A stretch of DNA of 64,000 nt from Paenibacillus qinlingensis (GCF_013204845.1 NZ_JABMKY010000003.1:124001-188000); one strand, 5' to 3'; numbered from the stretch's first letter, positions 51,475-61,483 are shown. A program made the numbers and translations. Notes: a model not told the origin generated them from the sequence alone.

Positions 51475-52659
51475 ATGAGTTATCAGAACGTCAGTAATCC
51501 GCCATCTCTCCCATGGGACCTTGCTGCCCTATATCAGGTGCCGATTCAAGTTTCCATGCCCGAAATGGAAGAGGACAAGATTAAAGCCATCATGTATGAA
51601 GCGCTGCCGTACGAAAGAAAGCAGACACGCGTATTCGCATATTACGGGATACCCGATGCACCAGCAGGGACCAAGGTACCAGGCGTAGTTCTCGTACATG
51701 GAGGCGGAGGGACTGCATTCAAAGAATGGGTACAGCTGTGGAACGACCGGGGATACGCCGCTATCGCCATGGATCTGGAAGGACACCTTCCATTATCCAA
51801 GGATGAGGAAGGTGTAAGGCCAGTCCACGCATGGAGCGGACCTTCTCGGCAAGGCGAATTTGCCGATTATGAAAGCCCGGTGGAGGATCAGTGGATGTTC
51901 CATGCCGTTGCCAACGTGATCGTTGCCCATTCGATCCTGCGTTCCTTCGAAAGCGTAGCAACGGATCAAATCGGTTTGCACGGGATATCATGGGGAGGCA
52001 TTGTGACAGGTATTGCTGCAGGGGTGGACGAACGCTTTTCATTTGCCATTCCAGTCTATGGATGCGGTTATTTGTTCGAGGCTAGTAATAAGTACGGACA
52101 AAGCTTTCAGCAAATGCCGCCTTCTTATGCTCAGAAGATTAAGCAACTGTGGGATCCTTCGGCTTATTTCGATCGCATTAGGATTCCCATGCTATGGGTG
52201 AATTGGAGCCATGATCCTCATTTTCCGCTTCACTTATTTAGCAAATCGTATCAAGCATCGCGTAATGGCAACATGAATTCCAGCCTTAGCATTCATTTTG
52301 GACTAAGACACTCGCATGCAGCGGGATGGAAACCTACTGAGATATATGCCTTTGCGGATCACATAACGAAGGGCGGGCGCGCACTGCCACAAATTCTACG
52401 AGAAGAAGTGACCGTGAGAGAAGTAGTAGTCGGATTTAGGTCAGAGATTCCCATTGTGAAGGCAGAGCTGCGATATGCGACAGAGATTTCAGACTGGTTT
52501 GAGATGGAATGGCTTACGAAGGAAGCACACATCGCGTGTGGTCCCAATGAAATTCGCGCATATCTTGAGGAAAATACGTCTGCGTATTTTATTCAAATCA
52601 CAGATGAACACGGTTACATCGTGAGTACTCCTGTGCATATCTTTACACACCTCAACTAA
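51475..52659 (+). CDS. alpha/beta hydrolase, acetyl xylan esterase or dienelactone hydrolase-like
   Basis: A 394-aa cytoplasmic hydrolase. The oxyanion region is VLVHGGGGTAFKEW, the nucleophile Ser lies in GISWGG, and an Asp (SHDPH) and a His (LRHSHAAGW) are candidates for the rest of the triad. The pattern recalls acetyl xylan esterase / prolyl oligopeptidase-type proteins found beside polysaccharide loci. A C-terminal beta domain (about 305-394) follows. The ATG at 51475 has GGAAGGAG upstream. It has its own promoter after a terminator and probably removes acyl decorations from imported oligosaccharides; the substrate is inferred. Confidence 0.75.
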   Translation: MSYQNVSNPPSLPWDLAALYQVPIQVSMPEMEEDKIKAIMYEALPYERKQTRVFAYYGIPDAPAGTKVPGVVLVHGGGGTAFKEWVQLWNDRGYAAIAMDLEGHLPLSKDEEGVRPVHAWSGPSRQGEFADYESPVEDQWMFHAVANVIVAHSILRSFESVATDQIGLHGISWGGIVTGIAAGVDERFSFAIPVYGCGYLFEASNKYGQSFQQMPPSYAQKIKQLWDPSAYFDRIRIPMLWVNWSHDPHFPLHLFSKSYQASRNGNMNSSLSIHFGLRHSHAAGWKPTEIYAFADHITKGGRALPQILREEVTVREVVVGFRSEIPIVKAELRYATEISDWFEMEWLTKEAHIACGPNEIRAYLEENTSAYFIQITDEHGYIVSTPVHIFTHLN

Positions 52660-52708
52660 CCATTTTCAAAACAAACACAAGTTAAGTGTAAAAAAATACA
52701 TGTCCTTC

Positions 52709-52739
52709 GGTTATTTGGAAGATTAAGATAGGAATAACC
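52709..52739. promoter_or_regulatory. inverted repeat before system 4, possible operator
   Basis: GGTTATT (52709-52715) and AATAACC (52733-52739) flank a possible -10 TAAGAT (52724-52729). No good -35. Could be a regulator site for the binding-protein operon; a single example only. Confidence 0.35.
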
Positions 52740-52777
52740 AAGTGAAACTTGAGAAATTTTGAAAAAGAGGTGGGCAT

Positions 52778-54340
52778 GTGAAACAAATATGGGGTAAAGT
52801 ATGGCTCGGTGTCTTGGCGATTAGCGTTATTTCAGGATGCAGCAGTGAAGTTACACAGAAGAGCAGTGAAGAAACTGCAAAGGTTAATGAGAAGTTGAAA
52901 TTCTCCATGTCAATTACAACATCTGGGAATAAATACGCCGAGAAATCAGCAGATGTCAATAAAGAAAAGTGGGTTATGAAGCTCGAGGAATTGACCAAAG
53001 CGGACTTAGACCTTCGCATGATTCCACTCAAAGATTTTGATTCCAAAATGTCCTTGATGTTTTCATCTAATGATATTCCTGATGTCGTGCAGAATGTTGG
53101 AGGTGCCACCACTAAAGGCATGTCCGGTTCCGTGGAAGCCGGTGTGTTCATGCCGCTTGATGATCTTTTGAAACAATATGCGCCGAATATTATGAAAGCG
53201 GTACCGAAAGAGGCATGGCAGGAAACGAGCTTCAATGGGAAAATATACGGCATACCCTCTTGGCTATCCAATCCATCCAGGCGTGCGACATTCATTCGAG
53301 CTGATCTGTTAGCCCAAACGGGTTTAGCGGCGCCGAAAACGGTTGATGAGTTCTTGAATGTCATGCGAGCTTTTAAAAAGATTGGGGTTGAAAATCCCTA
53401 CCAACTACGTGAGAACTTCAAATATGCGGATACCATACTGGGAGCTTATGATGTCTTACCGTCCCAATTCGAAGTACAGGGAGACCAAGTGGTCCCAAAA
53501 TTTTTTGATGTAGATAATATGTCCAAAGCGCTTCAAGCGTACAAAGCCATGTTCGATGAAGGATTAATACCGAAGGATTTTGCCTCTATTTCCTCTACGG
53601 ACTATGGCAAAAACATTGATGCCGGAAAAGTCGGGATGTGGTCTGCCAACGCGGCGGGACTATCCAATTATCGCAATAAAGTGAAAACGGCCGTTCCGAC
53701 TGCTCAAATTGACATTATTTCATCGCCACGCGGACCTGAGAATTGGGGAGGCCACATGCTGTATTCAAGTATTAACACATCCTACTACTTGAATAGTAAG
53801 GTATCGAAGGAGAAAGCGATTAAAATCATTCAATTCTTTGAATGGATGACGACACCGGAAGCTGAAAAATATTTCTCATTCGGTATTGAAGGCGAAACGT
53901 ACACGATGGAGAATGGCAAAGTGAAGTTTACGCCGCCAACCAAACCAGAAGAGATCGATGAGGATGGATTCCGAAGCATGTTCTGGTTCGTCCATGACGC
54001 TAAATACAATAAGGCAAGAGAAGAGTTGACGCCCGAAGGTCGAGATATGATTCAATATTTAGATACGGTTGTTTCCAAAGAAGGTCTAGGATCAGTTCGT
54101 TTTGTACCAGGGCTTGAAACCTTCTCCAGATATCCAGATTTGGCGCCAATCGGAGATGATGTCGGCCCTAAACAGATCATTGACCATATGATCAAAATGA
54201 TTTATGGCAAAGAGCCGATTTCAGACTGGCCGAAAGTCATTGAAGAATACAAGAGCAAAGGCGGAAACGAGATTCTTAAAGAAGCTAACGAGCGTTATAA
54301 AAAGGGTTCAGGTGTGATCGTTTCAAGTAATCGAAAATAG
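52778..54340 (+). CDS. sugar-binding lipoprotein (system 4)
   Basis: A 520-aa exported lipoprotein with signal sequence ending SVISGC (Cys21 lipidated) and a Ser/Glu-rich tether. The body has the solute-binding pattern (LMFSSNDIPDVVQNVGG, PKTVDEFLNVMRAFKKIGV, SYYLNSKVSKEKAIKIIQFFEWM). The start is GTG at 52778 behind AGAGGTGGG; the overlapping ATG at 52776 is followed at once by TGA. First gene of a locus continuing with a GH95-like enzyme, a two-component pair and two permeases, an order different from systems 1-3. Confidence 0.9.
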   Translation: MKQIWGKVWLGVLAISVISGCSSEVTQKSSEETAKVNEKLKFSMSITTSGNKYAEKSADVNKEKWVMKLEELTKADLDLRMIPLKDFDSKMSLMFSSNDIPDVVQNVGGATTKGMSGSVEAGVFMPLDDLLKQYAPNIMKAVPKEAWQETSFNGKIYGIPSWLSNPSRRATFIRADLLAQTGLAAPKTVDEFLNVMRAFKKIGVENPYQLRENFKYADTILGAYDVLPSQFEVQGDQVVPKFFDVDNMSKALQAYKAMFDEGLIPKDFASISSTDYGKNIDAGKVGMWSANAAGLSNYRNKVKTAVPTAQIDIISSPRGPENWGGHMLYSSINTSYYLNSKVSKEKAIKIIQFFEWMTTPEAEKYFSFGIEGETYTMENGKVKFTPPTKPEEIDEDGFRSMFWFVHDAKYNKAREELTPEGRDMIQYLDTVVSKEGLGSVRFVPGLETFSRYPDLAPIGDDVGPKQIIDHMIKMIYGKEPISDWPKVIEEYKSKGGNEILKEANERYKKGSGVIVSSNRK

Positions 54341-54353
54341 CTGCCAAAGTGAT

Positions 54354-54392
54354 GGAAAGTATTTGTTTGGTCTTCCGAGCAAGTACTTTTCC
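54354..54392 (+). terminator. stem-loop after the system 4 binding-protein gene (attenuator)
   Basis: The 54354-54368 arm pairs imperfectly with the 54378-54392 arm (GGAAAGTA against TACTTTTCC, one bulge). The trailing sequence is T-rich but interrupted. Likely partial termination or 3' end protection. Confidence 0.45.
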
Positions 54393-54425
54393 GTTCTTAA
54401 TGCGCAAAGACAAGGAGGATACATC

Positions 54426-56801
54426 ATGAACACGAAACATCTCATCTCAATGAACTATCCGGCTTCCTGGTGGCGTTCATTATGGCGTGAAGCACTGCCT
54501 TCCGGTAACGGTAAGATTGGAGCGGCTGTCTATGGAGGGGTTCATGAAGAGACAGTTCTGCTGAATCATGAGGACCTGTGGTGGGGTGGTGTAACGATGC
54601 CGCTGCCAGATGTTAGTGAACGATTAGCTGAGACAAGACGCTTACTAAATGAAGGTCAGGCTCACGAGGCAGACAAATTATTGTCAAATTCGCTGAAAGA
54701 TCTCGGTTACCAACCCAAACTAGCTTCCCCTCTGCCACTAGGAGATCTTAAGATATTTATGCCCACGCGACGAGCATTTCGCTCGTATAAACGAACCTTG
54801 CAAATGGAGACCGGAGAGGTGTCCGTTAGTTGGACAGATGGGGAGACCCGTTATGAGCGAAGGTTGTTCGTATCTCGAACAGCGGATGCCGTCGTTATGG
54901 ATATTCGCAAATGGGGGCCGCATTCCATTGAAGCAAGGTTGCGCATGCAGCTTCATGATAAACGAGATTATCGAAGGTCAGGCATTGTGTTCCCCGAAGG
55001 AGAAGAAATGAAATCAGAGGGTGACACCCTATATTATGCCGCTCAACATCCAGACGGGAGTGATTTCGGAGGGGTAGCCCGCGTCATCCATCAGGGAGGA
55101 CACACAGATGATCGTCAGGAAGGCATAACTGTGAAGAACGCGGAGTCTGTGTTGGTCGTAATCAAACTATTTACTGGGGGAAATAGACAAGAGGAATGGC
55201 GCAGATTGGATGAAGAGCTGAACGAGCTTCCAATGTGCTATGATACCTTGCTTTCAGCGCATGTGCTTGAACATGGCCGCTTGTTTCACGCGATGGAGTT
55301 TGACATTGAAGCAGTAGGAAGGGAACTCTCCAACGAAGAGTTGCTGATGCAAGCTTATCAAGGAGAAACACCGGATGCACTTATTGAGAAAATGTGGGCG
55401 TATGGACGATATTTGCTCATTTCTAGTTCACGTGCGGAAGGGCAACCTTGTCATTTATATGGTCTATGGTTTGGCGATTATGACGCTGTTTGGGCGTTTC
55501 ACATGGTCAATGAAAACCTGCAGATGATGTATTGGCAGGCTTTGTCGGGCAATATGACTGAACTGCTGCTTGCCGTCTTTAACTACATGGAAAAGCTGAT
55601 GGTTGATTTCCGTGTCAATGCCCGACAGCTATATGGCTGTCGCGGAATCTTTATCCCGGCTCCAAGCGTACCTGGCTCAGGGCTGCTAAAACATACTTCC
55701 CCCCACATTATTCATTGGACAGGTGGAGCGGGATGGGTCAGCCAACATTATTATGATTACTACTTGCATACGGGAGATTTGGTATTTTTGCGAGAGAGAG
55801 CACTTCCGTTTATGCGGGAGGCGGCTTTGTTCTATGAAGACTTTTTTACGATGGATGATGACGGATATTGGATGAGTTCCCCATCCAACTCGCCGGAAAA
55901 TACCCCGGGGAATTATTGGAAGGGCCCTGGTATGTCGATGGGAACGACTATGAATGCGACGATGGACTTTGCCATTGCCAAGGAGCTTCTGACACATCTT
56001 ATTGAAGGGGCGCAGATAACGGGGATATTTCTAGAAGACATCTCGACCTGGCGGCAAATGCTTGAACGAATCCCACCATACCAGCTAACAGAAGATGGCG
56101 CCGTTAGAGAATGGATGCATCCATATTTTGAGGAAAATGATCATCACCGCCATGAATCGCATGTGTACCCTGTATTTCCTGGAACAGAGGTGACGCGTGA
56201 GAGCGATCCTATTCTTTACAAAGCTTTCGTCACATCCATTGAGAAGCGCTTAGGATTGGGACTGAAAGAACAATCGGGCTGGTCACTGGCGCATATGGCG
56301 AACAATTACGCTCGAATGGGTCAAGGCGATTCAGCACTCGAATGTTTGGAAACATTAGCCCGATCCTGTGTCATGAACAATCTAATTACCCTGCATAATG
56401 ACTGGCGCGGTATGGGAATTGGTGTTGACATGGATTGGGCACCCGTACAGCTCGATGCCAATATGGGATGGACTTCAGCGATTCAGGAGATGCTGCTCTT
56501 CTCGATTCCCGGTGAGCTTCATATTTTGCCTGCGCTGCCTGTTCGTTGGAGAAAAGGAAAAGAGGGTCCATTGCTTGCGCGTGGTGGAGTCGAGTGCACC
56601 TTAGAGTGGGACGTTTCGGAGCAGCGGCTCGATATCATGCTTCGCTCAACGCATGGATACAAACCAATAGATCTAGTATTGCCTGAAGCAGCTGTTGGAC
56701 TAAGAGACAGCTCGGACCCATTTGAATTGAAGCTGAGGCAAGTAGTGGTCTCGGAAGCTCCGCTTCATCTATCAGTCATACTTAGGCGTATGGAGGCTTG
56801 A
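54426..56801 (+). CDS. GH95-like glycoside hydrolase (alpha-L-fucosidase or relative)
   Basis: A 791-aa cytoplasmic enzyme. The N-terminal beta domain begins with EALPSGNGKIGAAVYGGVHEETVLLNHEDLWWGG, a pattern seen in GH95; the alpha/alpha barrel contains NENLQMMYWQALSGNMTEL and the C-terminal part WTSAIQEMLLFSIPGELHILPALP. GH95 members invert and cleave alpha-1,2-L-fucosyl or related alpha-galactosyl bonds. AAGGAGG precedes the ATG at 54426; the longer frame upstream overlaps the stem-loop. No signal peptide, so it acts on imported oligosaccharide. Sequence is divergent from textbook fucosidases, so specificity is uncertain. Confidence 0.78.
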   Translation: MNTKHLISMNYPASWWRSLWREALPSGNGKIGAAVYGGVHEETVLLNHEDLWWGGVTMPLPDVSERLAETRRLLNEGQAHEADKLLSNSLKDLGYQPKLASPLPLGDLKIFMPTRRAFRSYKRTLQMETGEVSVSWTDGETRYERRLFVSRTADAVVMDIRKWGPHSIEARLRMQLHDKRDYRRSGIVFPEGEEMKSEGDTLYYAAQHPDGSDFGGVARVIHQGGHTDDRQEGITVKNAESVLVVIKLFTGGNRQEEWRRLDEELNELPMCYDTLLSAHVLEHGRLFHAMEFDIEAVGRELSNEELLMQAYQGETPDALIEKMWAYGRYLLISSSRAEGQPCHLYGLWFGDYDAVWAFHMVNENLQMMYWQALSGNMTELLLAVFNYMEKLMVDFRVNARQLYGCRGIFIPAPSVPGSGLLKHTSPHIIHWTGGAGWVSQHYYDYYLHTGDLVFLRERALPFMREAALFYEDFFTMDDDGYWMSSPSNSPENTPGNYWKGPGMSMGTTMNATMDFAIAKELLTHLIEGAQITGIFLEDISTWRQMLERIPPYQLTEDGAVREWMHPYFEENDHHRHESHVYPVFPGTEVTRESDPILYKAFVTSIEKRLGLGLKEQSGWSLAHMANNYARMGQGDSALECLETLARSCVMNNLITLHNDWRGMGIGVDMDWAPVQLDANMGWTSAIQEMLLFSIPGELHILPALPVRWRKGKEGPLLARGGVECTLEWDVSEQRLDIMLRSTHGYKPIDLVLPEAAVGLRDSSDPFELKLRQVVVSEAPLHLSVILRRMEA

Positions 56802-56804
56802 AGA

Positions 56805-57821
56805 ATGAAAGTACTGATTGTGGATGATGAACCGATAATTCGCAGCGGGATGATGAAAATGGTACAACAATATACGCAACCGTTTCAAACGATTGAGACG
56901 GCGAATAACGGACTCGAGGCAATCGATCGGTTTAGCCAATTCGAGCCGGACCTACTCATTACGGATATCCGTATGCCCAAAATGGACGGATTGGAGCTTT
57001 GTCGGATCCTGCATACTAGTCATCCTAATTTACTCAAAATCGTCATTTCCGGTTATAACGATTTTGAGTATGCACAAAAGTGTTTGTCTTACGGGGTTAA
57101 GCACTATTTGTTGAAACCAGTTACACCGCCTGATTTACACGATATATTCGATCAGATTCTCAAGCTGCATGCACAGAGCTGCCTATCGATTTCAAAATAT
57201 GTAGAGTGGATTGAACGTATAAAAGGGAGCGTTTGGTCGCTGCAGATGGATGAAATGTCCCGACTCCTGGCGGAGTGGCGAGAAAGCTGCAGCTTGTTAA
57301 CTATCAATCAAATAAAACATCTATTGGATGAAGTATTGCATCTATTGGATAACTATTTTCAAGAAAAGAAACAATTTAACATGCCAGGTTTGCAAGAACC
57401 GTTAAGTGCTGCTACAAGAGAGGATCTATATATCTTGTTTGAGTGTCGCATGAGAGCGTTGATGAAAGAACTGCAATGTTCACGACAAGGAAATTACAAG
57501 GATCCGATGGAAGAAGCGAAGGTCTACATCGATACGCGATTATCTGTGGAGGTCACGCTAGCAGAGGTGGCGGATTTGATCGGAATTTCTCCCTCCTATT
57601 TCAGTACGTTGTTTAGAAAGATGACGGGCGAAACGTTTGTAAGCTATCGGATGAATAAAAGGATGGAGAAAGCGAGGGACTTGCTGTCCATCCCCCATAA
57701 ACGAACGTTTGATATTGCCATTGAAGTCGGTTATGAAGACTATCCGCATTTTACAAAAACGTTTAAGAAGATTTATGGCGTGTCTCCGTCGGAATACCGT
57801 AGCTCTATGGGGATTAAATGA
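56805..57821 (+). CDS. short AraC-type response regulator (system 4)
   Basis: A 338-aa regulator, much shorter than the YesN-like proteins elsewhere in the window because the middle domain is reduced. Receiver with Asp54 in ITDIRMPKMDG and LLKPVT, then a C-terminal AraC domain (LAEVADLIGISPSYFSTLFRK and AIEVGYEDYPHFTKTFKKI) ending EYRSSMGIK. GGAGG precedes the ATG 3 bp after the GH95-like stop. It overlaps the kinase by 4 bp (ATGA). Closely related to the regulator at 61658. Confidence 0.92.
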   Translation: MKVLIVDDEPIIRSGMMKMVQQYTQPFQTIETANNGLEAIDRFSQFEPDLLITDIRMPKMDGLELCRILHTSHPNLLKIVISGYNDFEYAQKCLSYGVKHYLLKPVTPPDLHDIFDQILKLHAQSCLSISKYVEWIERIKGSVWSLQMDEMSRLLAEWRESCSLLTINQIKHLLDEVLHLLDNYFQEKKQFNMPGLQEPLSAATREDLYILFECRMRALMKELQCSRQGNYKDPMEEAKVYIDTRLSVEVTLAEVADLIGISPSYFSTLFRKMTGETFVSYRMNKRMEKARDLLSIPHKRTFDIAIEVGYEDYPHFTKTFKKIYGVSPSEYRSSMGIK

Positions 57822-59617
57822 GAAATTTCAATTTATATCAAAAGTTGTTTCTATCCTACCTCGTCGTTATTTTAATTTCGTTAACCAGTGTTGGTTACTT
57901 TTCGTACAAAGCCTCTTCGCGTGAGTTGGAACACATTGTTGAGAAACAGTTGACACAGGTCGTAGGTAATGCGGTGTATCATACGGACTATTATATTCGC
58001 GCCTATGAGCGCGCAATGGTGTCTCTCCTCAGCAATAATGATGTCAAACGATTCATTGATTTACCAGAAGGGGAGATTGGATATCCGTATTACGAACTTC
58101 GTAAACTGGTTAAAGAAGTTGGCATCGAACCTATTTTTATAAGAAATCCAGAAATTACTGACATCTTTTTAATGAATTTCAATGGTAACGCCATGTATGT
58201 TTACAACGGGATTAACGCGGGTTCGTTTACGAAGGAGCAAGTAAAAGAGCAGCTAGACTATTTCCGAAATAATACGACGCCGGATGGCAGTTTGGTTGTA
58301 CTGAATCATAGTATTTTACCGGAGCAAACCAATCAGACACTGACACTGGTTCGCCGTATTCGCGGACTTTCTTCGACTGAACTTAAGGGTGTTCTCGCCA
58401 TTGAGTTGAGAGCCTCTGAGCTTTCTGAGTTATGGAAGGGCATTGATTTAGAGAGCGATGGTTATTTCTTTATTACCGATGGCAATGGGAACTATGTCTA
58501 CCATCCGAATGCTGCCCAGATCGGCAAAGGGATGCAGGAAGCGATTCATCAACAGGTTATCGAAGCTGGAGCTCATGCATTTACCTCTACGATTGATGGG
58601 AAATCACGCATGTTTATGAGTCGACGCTCCCAATATGGCAATTGGCGGCTTGTCGTATCCATGTCCGTAGATGAATTGCATAAACCCACAGACACGATAC
58701 GTACTACAACGCTTATCGTTGGTGGTTTTACACTCATTCTCGCCTTATGGCTTGCGATCAGGTTTGGTAAGTCGATCACGGGTCCGATACGCAAACTAAA
58801 AAGTGCGATGCGTGAAACGGAGAAGGGAAATTGGGTCATACTGCCGCTTCCCAATCACCGTGATGAAATTGTAGAGCTGATTAATCGCTATAATCTGATG
58901 GTCAGTCGACTAGCAGAGCTTGTTGATGAAGTGTATCAGGCCGAGTTAAGGGATCAGGAAAATCGAATTGAACGTCAGAAAGCGGAGTTACAATCGCTGC
59001 AGCTTCAAATTAATCCTCACTTTTTGTATAACACGTTAGAAACGATTGTTTGCTATGCGGTTATTAAGGATAGTAAGGAAATCTATGAGATCGTGAAGGC
59101 AATGGCCTATATGCTTCGCTATTCTGTACAAACCCATTTGGAAGAAATCACAGTAGCGAATGAACTTAAACATGTCCTGCACTACTTACTCGTGATGAAA
59201 CATCGAATCGGACGAGAGTTTGATATGGAAGTGGACATTGATCCGGCGTATTTGCTGCGTCATATGGTGCGGTTAACACTTCAACCGTTAGTAGAAAATA
59301 CGTTTCAGCATGCTTTTGCGGACGGAGTGGAGGACCACCATTATATACGTGTTCATGCGGGTGAAGACGATGCGCTTTTTTGGATCAGCGTAGAGGATAA
59401 CGGAGTAGGGATTGAAGAAGTGAGGCTGCGAGAATTGCGTGAAAAGCTTAGTGAAAACCGGCTTGCTGAGAGCGGGCGGACGAAAGGGATCGGTGGCATT
59501 GGTATCGTTAACGTGCACCGTCGAATTCAGATGGTGTTCGGCGAGCAGTATGGGCTGCAGATCGTCAGCGAGATAGGCCAAGGAACGAAGATTATGATGT
59601 TGATGCCAAAAAAATGA
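57818..59617 (+). CDS. sensor histidine kinase with extracytoplasmic sensor domain (system 4)
   Basis: A 599-aa membrane kinase: helix at about 8-30, a sensor domain of the Cache type (ESDGYFFITDGNGNYVYHPNAAQIGK), helix near 290-312, HAMP, QINPHFLYNTLETIVCYA with His401, and an ATPase domain with ENTFQHAF and GGIGIVNVHRRI. The start codon overlaps the regulator stop. The order is regulator then kinase, the reverse of systems 1 and 2. Its nearest relative in the window is the kinase at 62683. Confidence 0.92.
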   Translation: MRNFNLYQKLFLSYLVVILISLTSVGYFSYKASSRELEHIVEKQLTQVVGNAVYHTDYYIRAYERAMVSLLSNNDVKRFIDLPEGEIGYPYYELRKLVKEVGIEPIFIRNPEITDIFLMNFNGNAMYVYNGINAGSFTKEQVKEQLDYFRNNTTPDGSLVVLNHSILPEQTNQTLTLVRRIRGLSSTELKGVLAIELRASELSELWKGIDLESDGYFFITDGNGNYVYHPNAAQIGKGMQEAIHQQVIEAGAHAFTSTIDGKSRMFMSRRSQYGNWRLVVSMSVDELHKPTDTIRTTTLIVGGFTLILALWLAIRFGKSITGPIRKLKSAMRETEKGNWVILPLPNHRDEIVELINRYNLMVSRLAELVDEVYQAELRDQENRIERQKAELQSLQLQINPHFLYNTLETIVCYAVIKDSKEIYEIVKAMAYMLRYSVQTHLEEITVANELKHVLHYLLVMKHRIGREFDMEVDIDPAYLLRHMVRLTLQPLVENTFQHAFADGVEDHHYIRVHAGEDDALFWISVEDNGVGIEEVRLRELREKLSENRLAESGRTKGIGGIGIVNVHRRIQMVFGEQYGLQIVSEIGQGTKIMMLMPKK

Positions 59618-59631
59618 AAGGAGCTAATCGA

Positions 59632-60588
59632 ATGGCTTCGAAAACGGACATCTCTGGCGAAAAACAGTTCCAGTTTGCCAATGCGCGAGCTCAGTGGGCA
59701 TTTGTTCAGAAATATTGGCCTTTGTATGTGCTTTCCATTCCAGGACTCTTGTATTTTGCCTTGTTTAAGTATATCCCCTTGTTCGGTTCCTCCATTGCTT
59801 TTCAAAATTATAATATTTTCAAGGGGGTATCCGGCAGCCCTTGGGTAGGTATGGCACATTTCAAACGATTGTTTACGTATCCAGAGTTTCTGATTATTCT
59901 GAAAAATACGCTGTTAATCGGCATGTATGACCTGATATTTGCCTTTCCAGTACCTATCATTCTTGCTTTATTGCTGAATGAAATTCGGTTCAATGGTTAT
60001 AAGCGGTTAGTGCAAACCGTCATCTACATGCCGCACTTTCTGTCATGGGTCATTGTCGGTGGGATTATTATTGGGTTGCTGTCTCCAACAACGGGGATTG
60101 TAAATCAAGTGATGGGTTGGTTTCATATCGAGTCCATTTATTTTATGGGCGAGAGCAGTTATATCCGCTCTATTCTGATAGGATCTGGGATATGGAAAGA
60201 CAGCGGATGGGGAACCATTATTTATCTTGCTGCCATTGCAGGCATTAACCCAGATTTATATGAAGCGGCAGAGATTGATGGAGCGGGTCGGTTTCGTCAG
60301 GTGATGTCGATTACCTTACCTTCCATTCTCCCTACGATCACCATTCTACTACTTCTCCAAATCGGACATTTTATGGATTTCGGTTTTGAACGAGTGTATT
60401 TATTTCTGAACCCTCTGAACAGCGAGAACGGAGAAATTCTGGATACCTATGTGTACAGATCTGGTCTGATTGACCGACAATATAGCTTCACCACCGCGAT
60501 TGGACTTTTTAAGTCTTTTGTTGGTTTAGCATTGATCATGATCGGCAATACCCTGAGTAAAAAAACGTCGGGAGAGAGTCTATACTAA
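59632..60588 (+). CDS. sugar ABC transporter permease, LplB type (system 4)
   Basis: A 318-aa membrane protein with about six helices. LYVLSIPGLLYFALFKYIPLFG near the N-terminus and EAAEIDGAGRFR...TLP (EAA loop) are diagnostic. The ATG at 59632 is chosen for the AAAGGAG that lies within and just after the kinase stop; an ATG at 59614 overlaps the kinase gene. It would transport the ligand of the binding protein at 52778, despite the hydrolase and two-component genes lying between. Confidence 0.92.
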   Translation: MASKTDISGEKQFQFANARAQWAFVQKYWPLYVLSIPGLLYFALFKYIPLFGSSIAFQNYNIFKGVSGSPWVGMAHFKRLFTYPEFLIILKNTLLIGMYDLIFAFPVPIILALLLNEIRFNGYKRLVQTVIYMPHFLSWVIVGGIIIGLLSPTTGIVNQVMGWFHIESIYFMGESSYIRSILIGSGIWKDSGWGTIIYLAAIAGINPDLYEAAEIDGAGRFRQVMSITLPSILPTITILLLLQIGHFMDFGFERVYLFLNPLNSENGEILDTYVYRSGLIDRQYSFTTAIGLFKSFVGLALIMIGNTLSKKTSGESLY

Positions 60589-60613
60589 CATTCGTCATAA
60601 GGAGGTCAGGGAT

Positions 60614-61483
60614 GTGATTTCTACAACTAGTCAGCGAGCTTTTCAGGCAGTTAACATGATGTTACTGTTGATGATTGGACTTACTATGCTGCTTCCACTT
60701 CTTCATGTAATCGCTCAATCCTTCAGCGACGCTGTTGCAATCAATAATAGACAGGTCAGCCTATGGCCGGTAGGATTCACGCTTGAGAATTATCATATGA
60801 TATTGAAGGATTCCACGATCTGGATGGCGTTTCGGAATAGTGTGACAATAACTGTACTCGGAACGTTCATCAATTTGGCAGCTACATCAAGTTTAGCGTA
60901 TCCGCTATCTCGTTCAGAATACGTATTTCGGAAACCTGCATTGGTTTTTGTTTTGATAACCATGATATTCCATGCACCTCTGATTCCGAATTATCTGCTA
61001 TTGAAAAACCTGCATATGCTGAATACACTCTGGGTGTTAATGATTCCATCCGCAATCAGCGCTTTTAATCTATTCGTTATGCGCTCTTTTTTTATCCATC
61101 TTCCGGTTGAGCTGTTGGATTCTGCCCGTATTGATGGTTGTGGCGAGCTGCGGATGATATGGAAGGTCGTACTGCCACTGTCCAAACCGGTCATGGCAAC
61201 AATGGGGATTATGTATGCGGTATCGAATTGGAATATGTATTCGCAAGCCCTCTATTATATTGATAAACGCTCGCTGATTACGCTCCAAGTGCGGTTACGC
61301 GAGATTGTTATTACGGATAATATGGGATCATCGGATACAACCTCGGATTTGATGCTCTTGGTCTCACCCGAGGGACTGAAAATGGCTGTTATCGTCGTTG
61401 CTACATTACCGATTATGTTGGTGTATCCGTTCTTGCAAAAGCATTTCATGAAGGGAATGATGGTTGGGTCTATTAAATCGTAG
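60614..61483 (+). CDS. sugar ABC transporter permease, YtcP type (system 4)
   Basis: A 289-aa membrane partner of the preceding permease. The EAA loop is DSARIDGCGELR...LPL and the end HFMKGMMVGSIKS is typical. The start is GTG at 60614, 7 nt after GGAGGT; the overlapping ATG at 60612 reads into TGA. Last gene of system 4; no clear terminator was found before the next two-component pair. Confidence 0.9.
   Translation: MISTTSQRAFQAVNMMLLLMIGLTMLLPLLHVIAQSFSDAVAINNRQVSLWPVGFTLENYHMILKDSTIWMAFRNSVTITVLGTFINLAATSSLAYPLSRSEYVFRKPALVFVLITMIFHAPLIPNYLLLKNLHMLNTLWVLMIPSAISAFNLFVMRSFFIHLPVELLDSARIDGCGELRMIWKVVLPLSKPVMATMGIMYAVSNWNMYSQALYYIDKRSLITLQVRLREIVITDNMGSSDTTSDLMLLVSPEGLKMAVIVVATLPIMLVYPFLQKHFMKGMMVGSIKS

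Noticed and set aside
52776..52778. ATG followed immediately by TGA at two gene starts (52776 and 60612)
   Set aside because: Considered as a start-stop regulatory element, but in both cases the overlapping GTG is a sufficient start and two cases may be chance.
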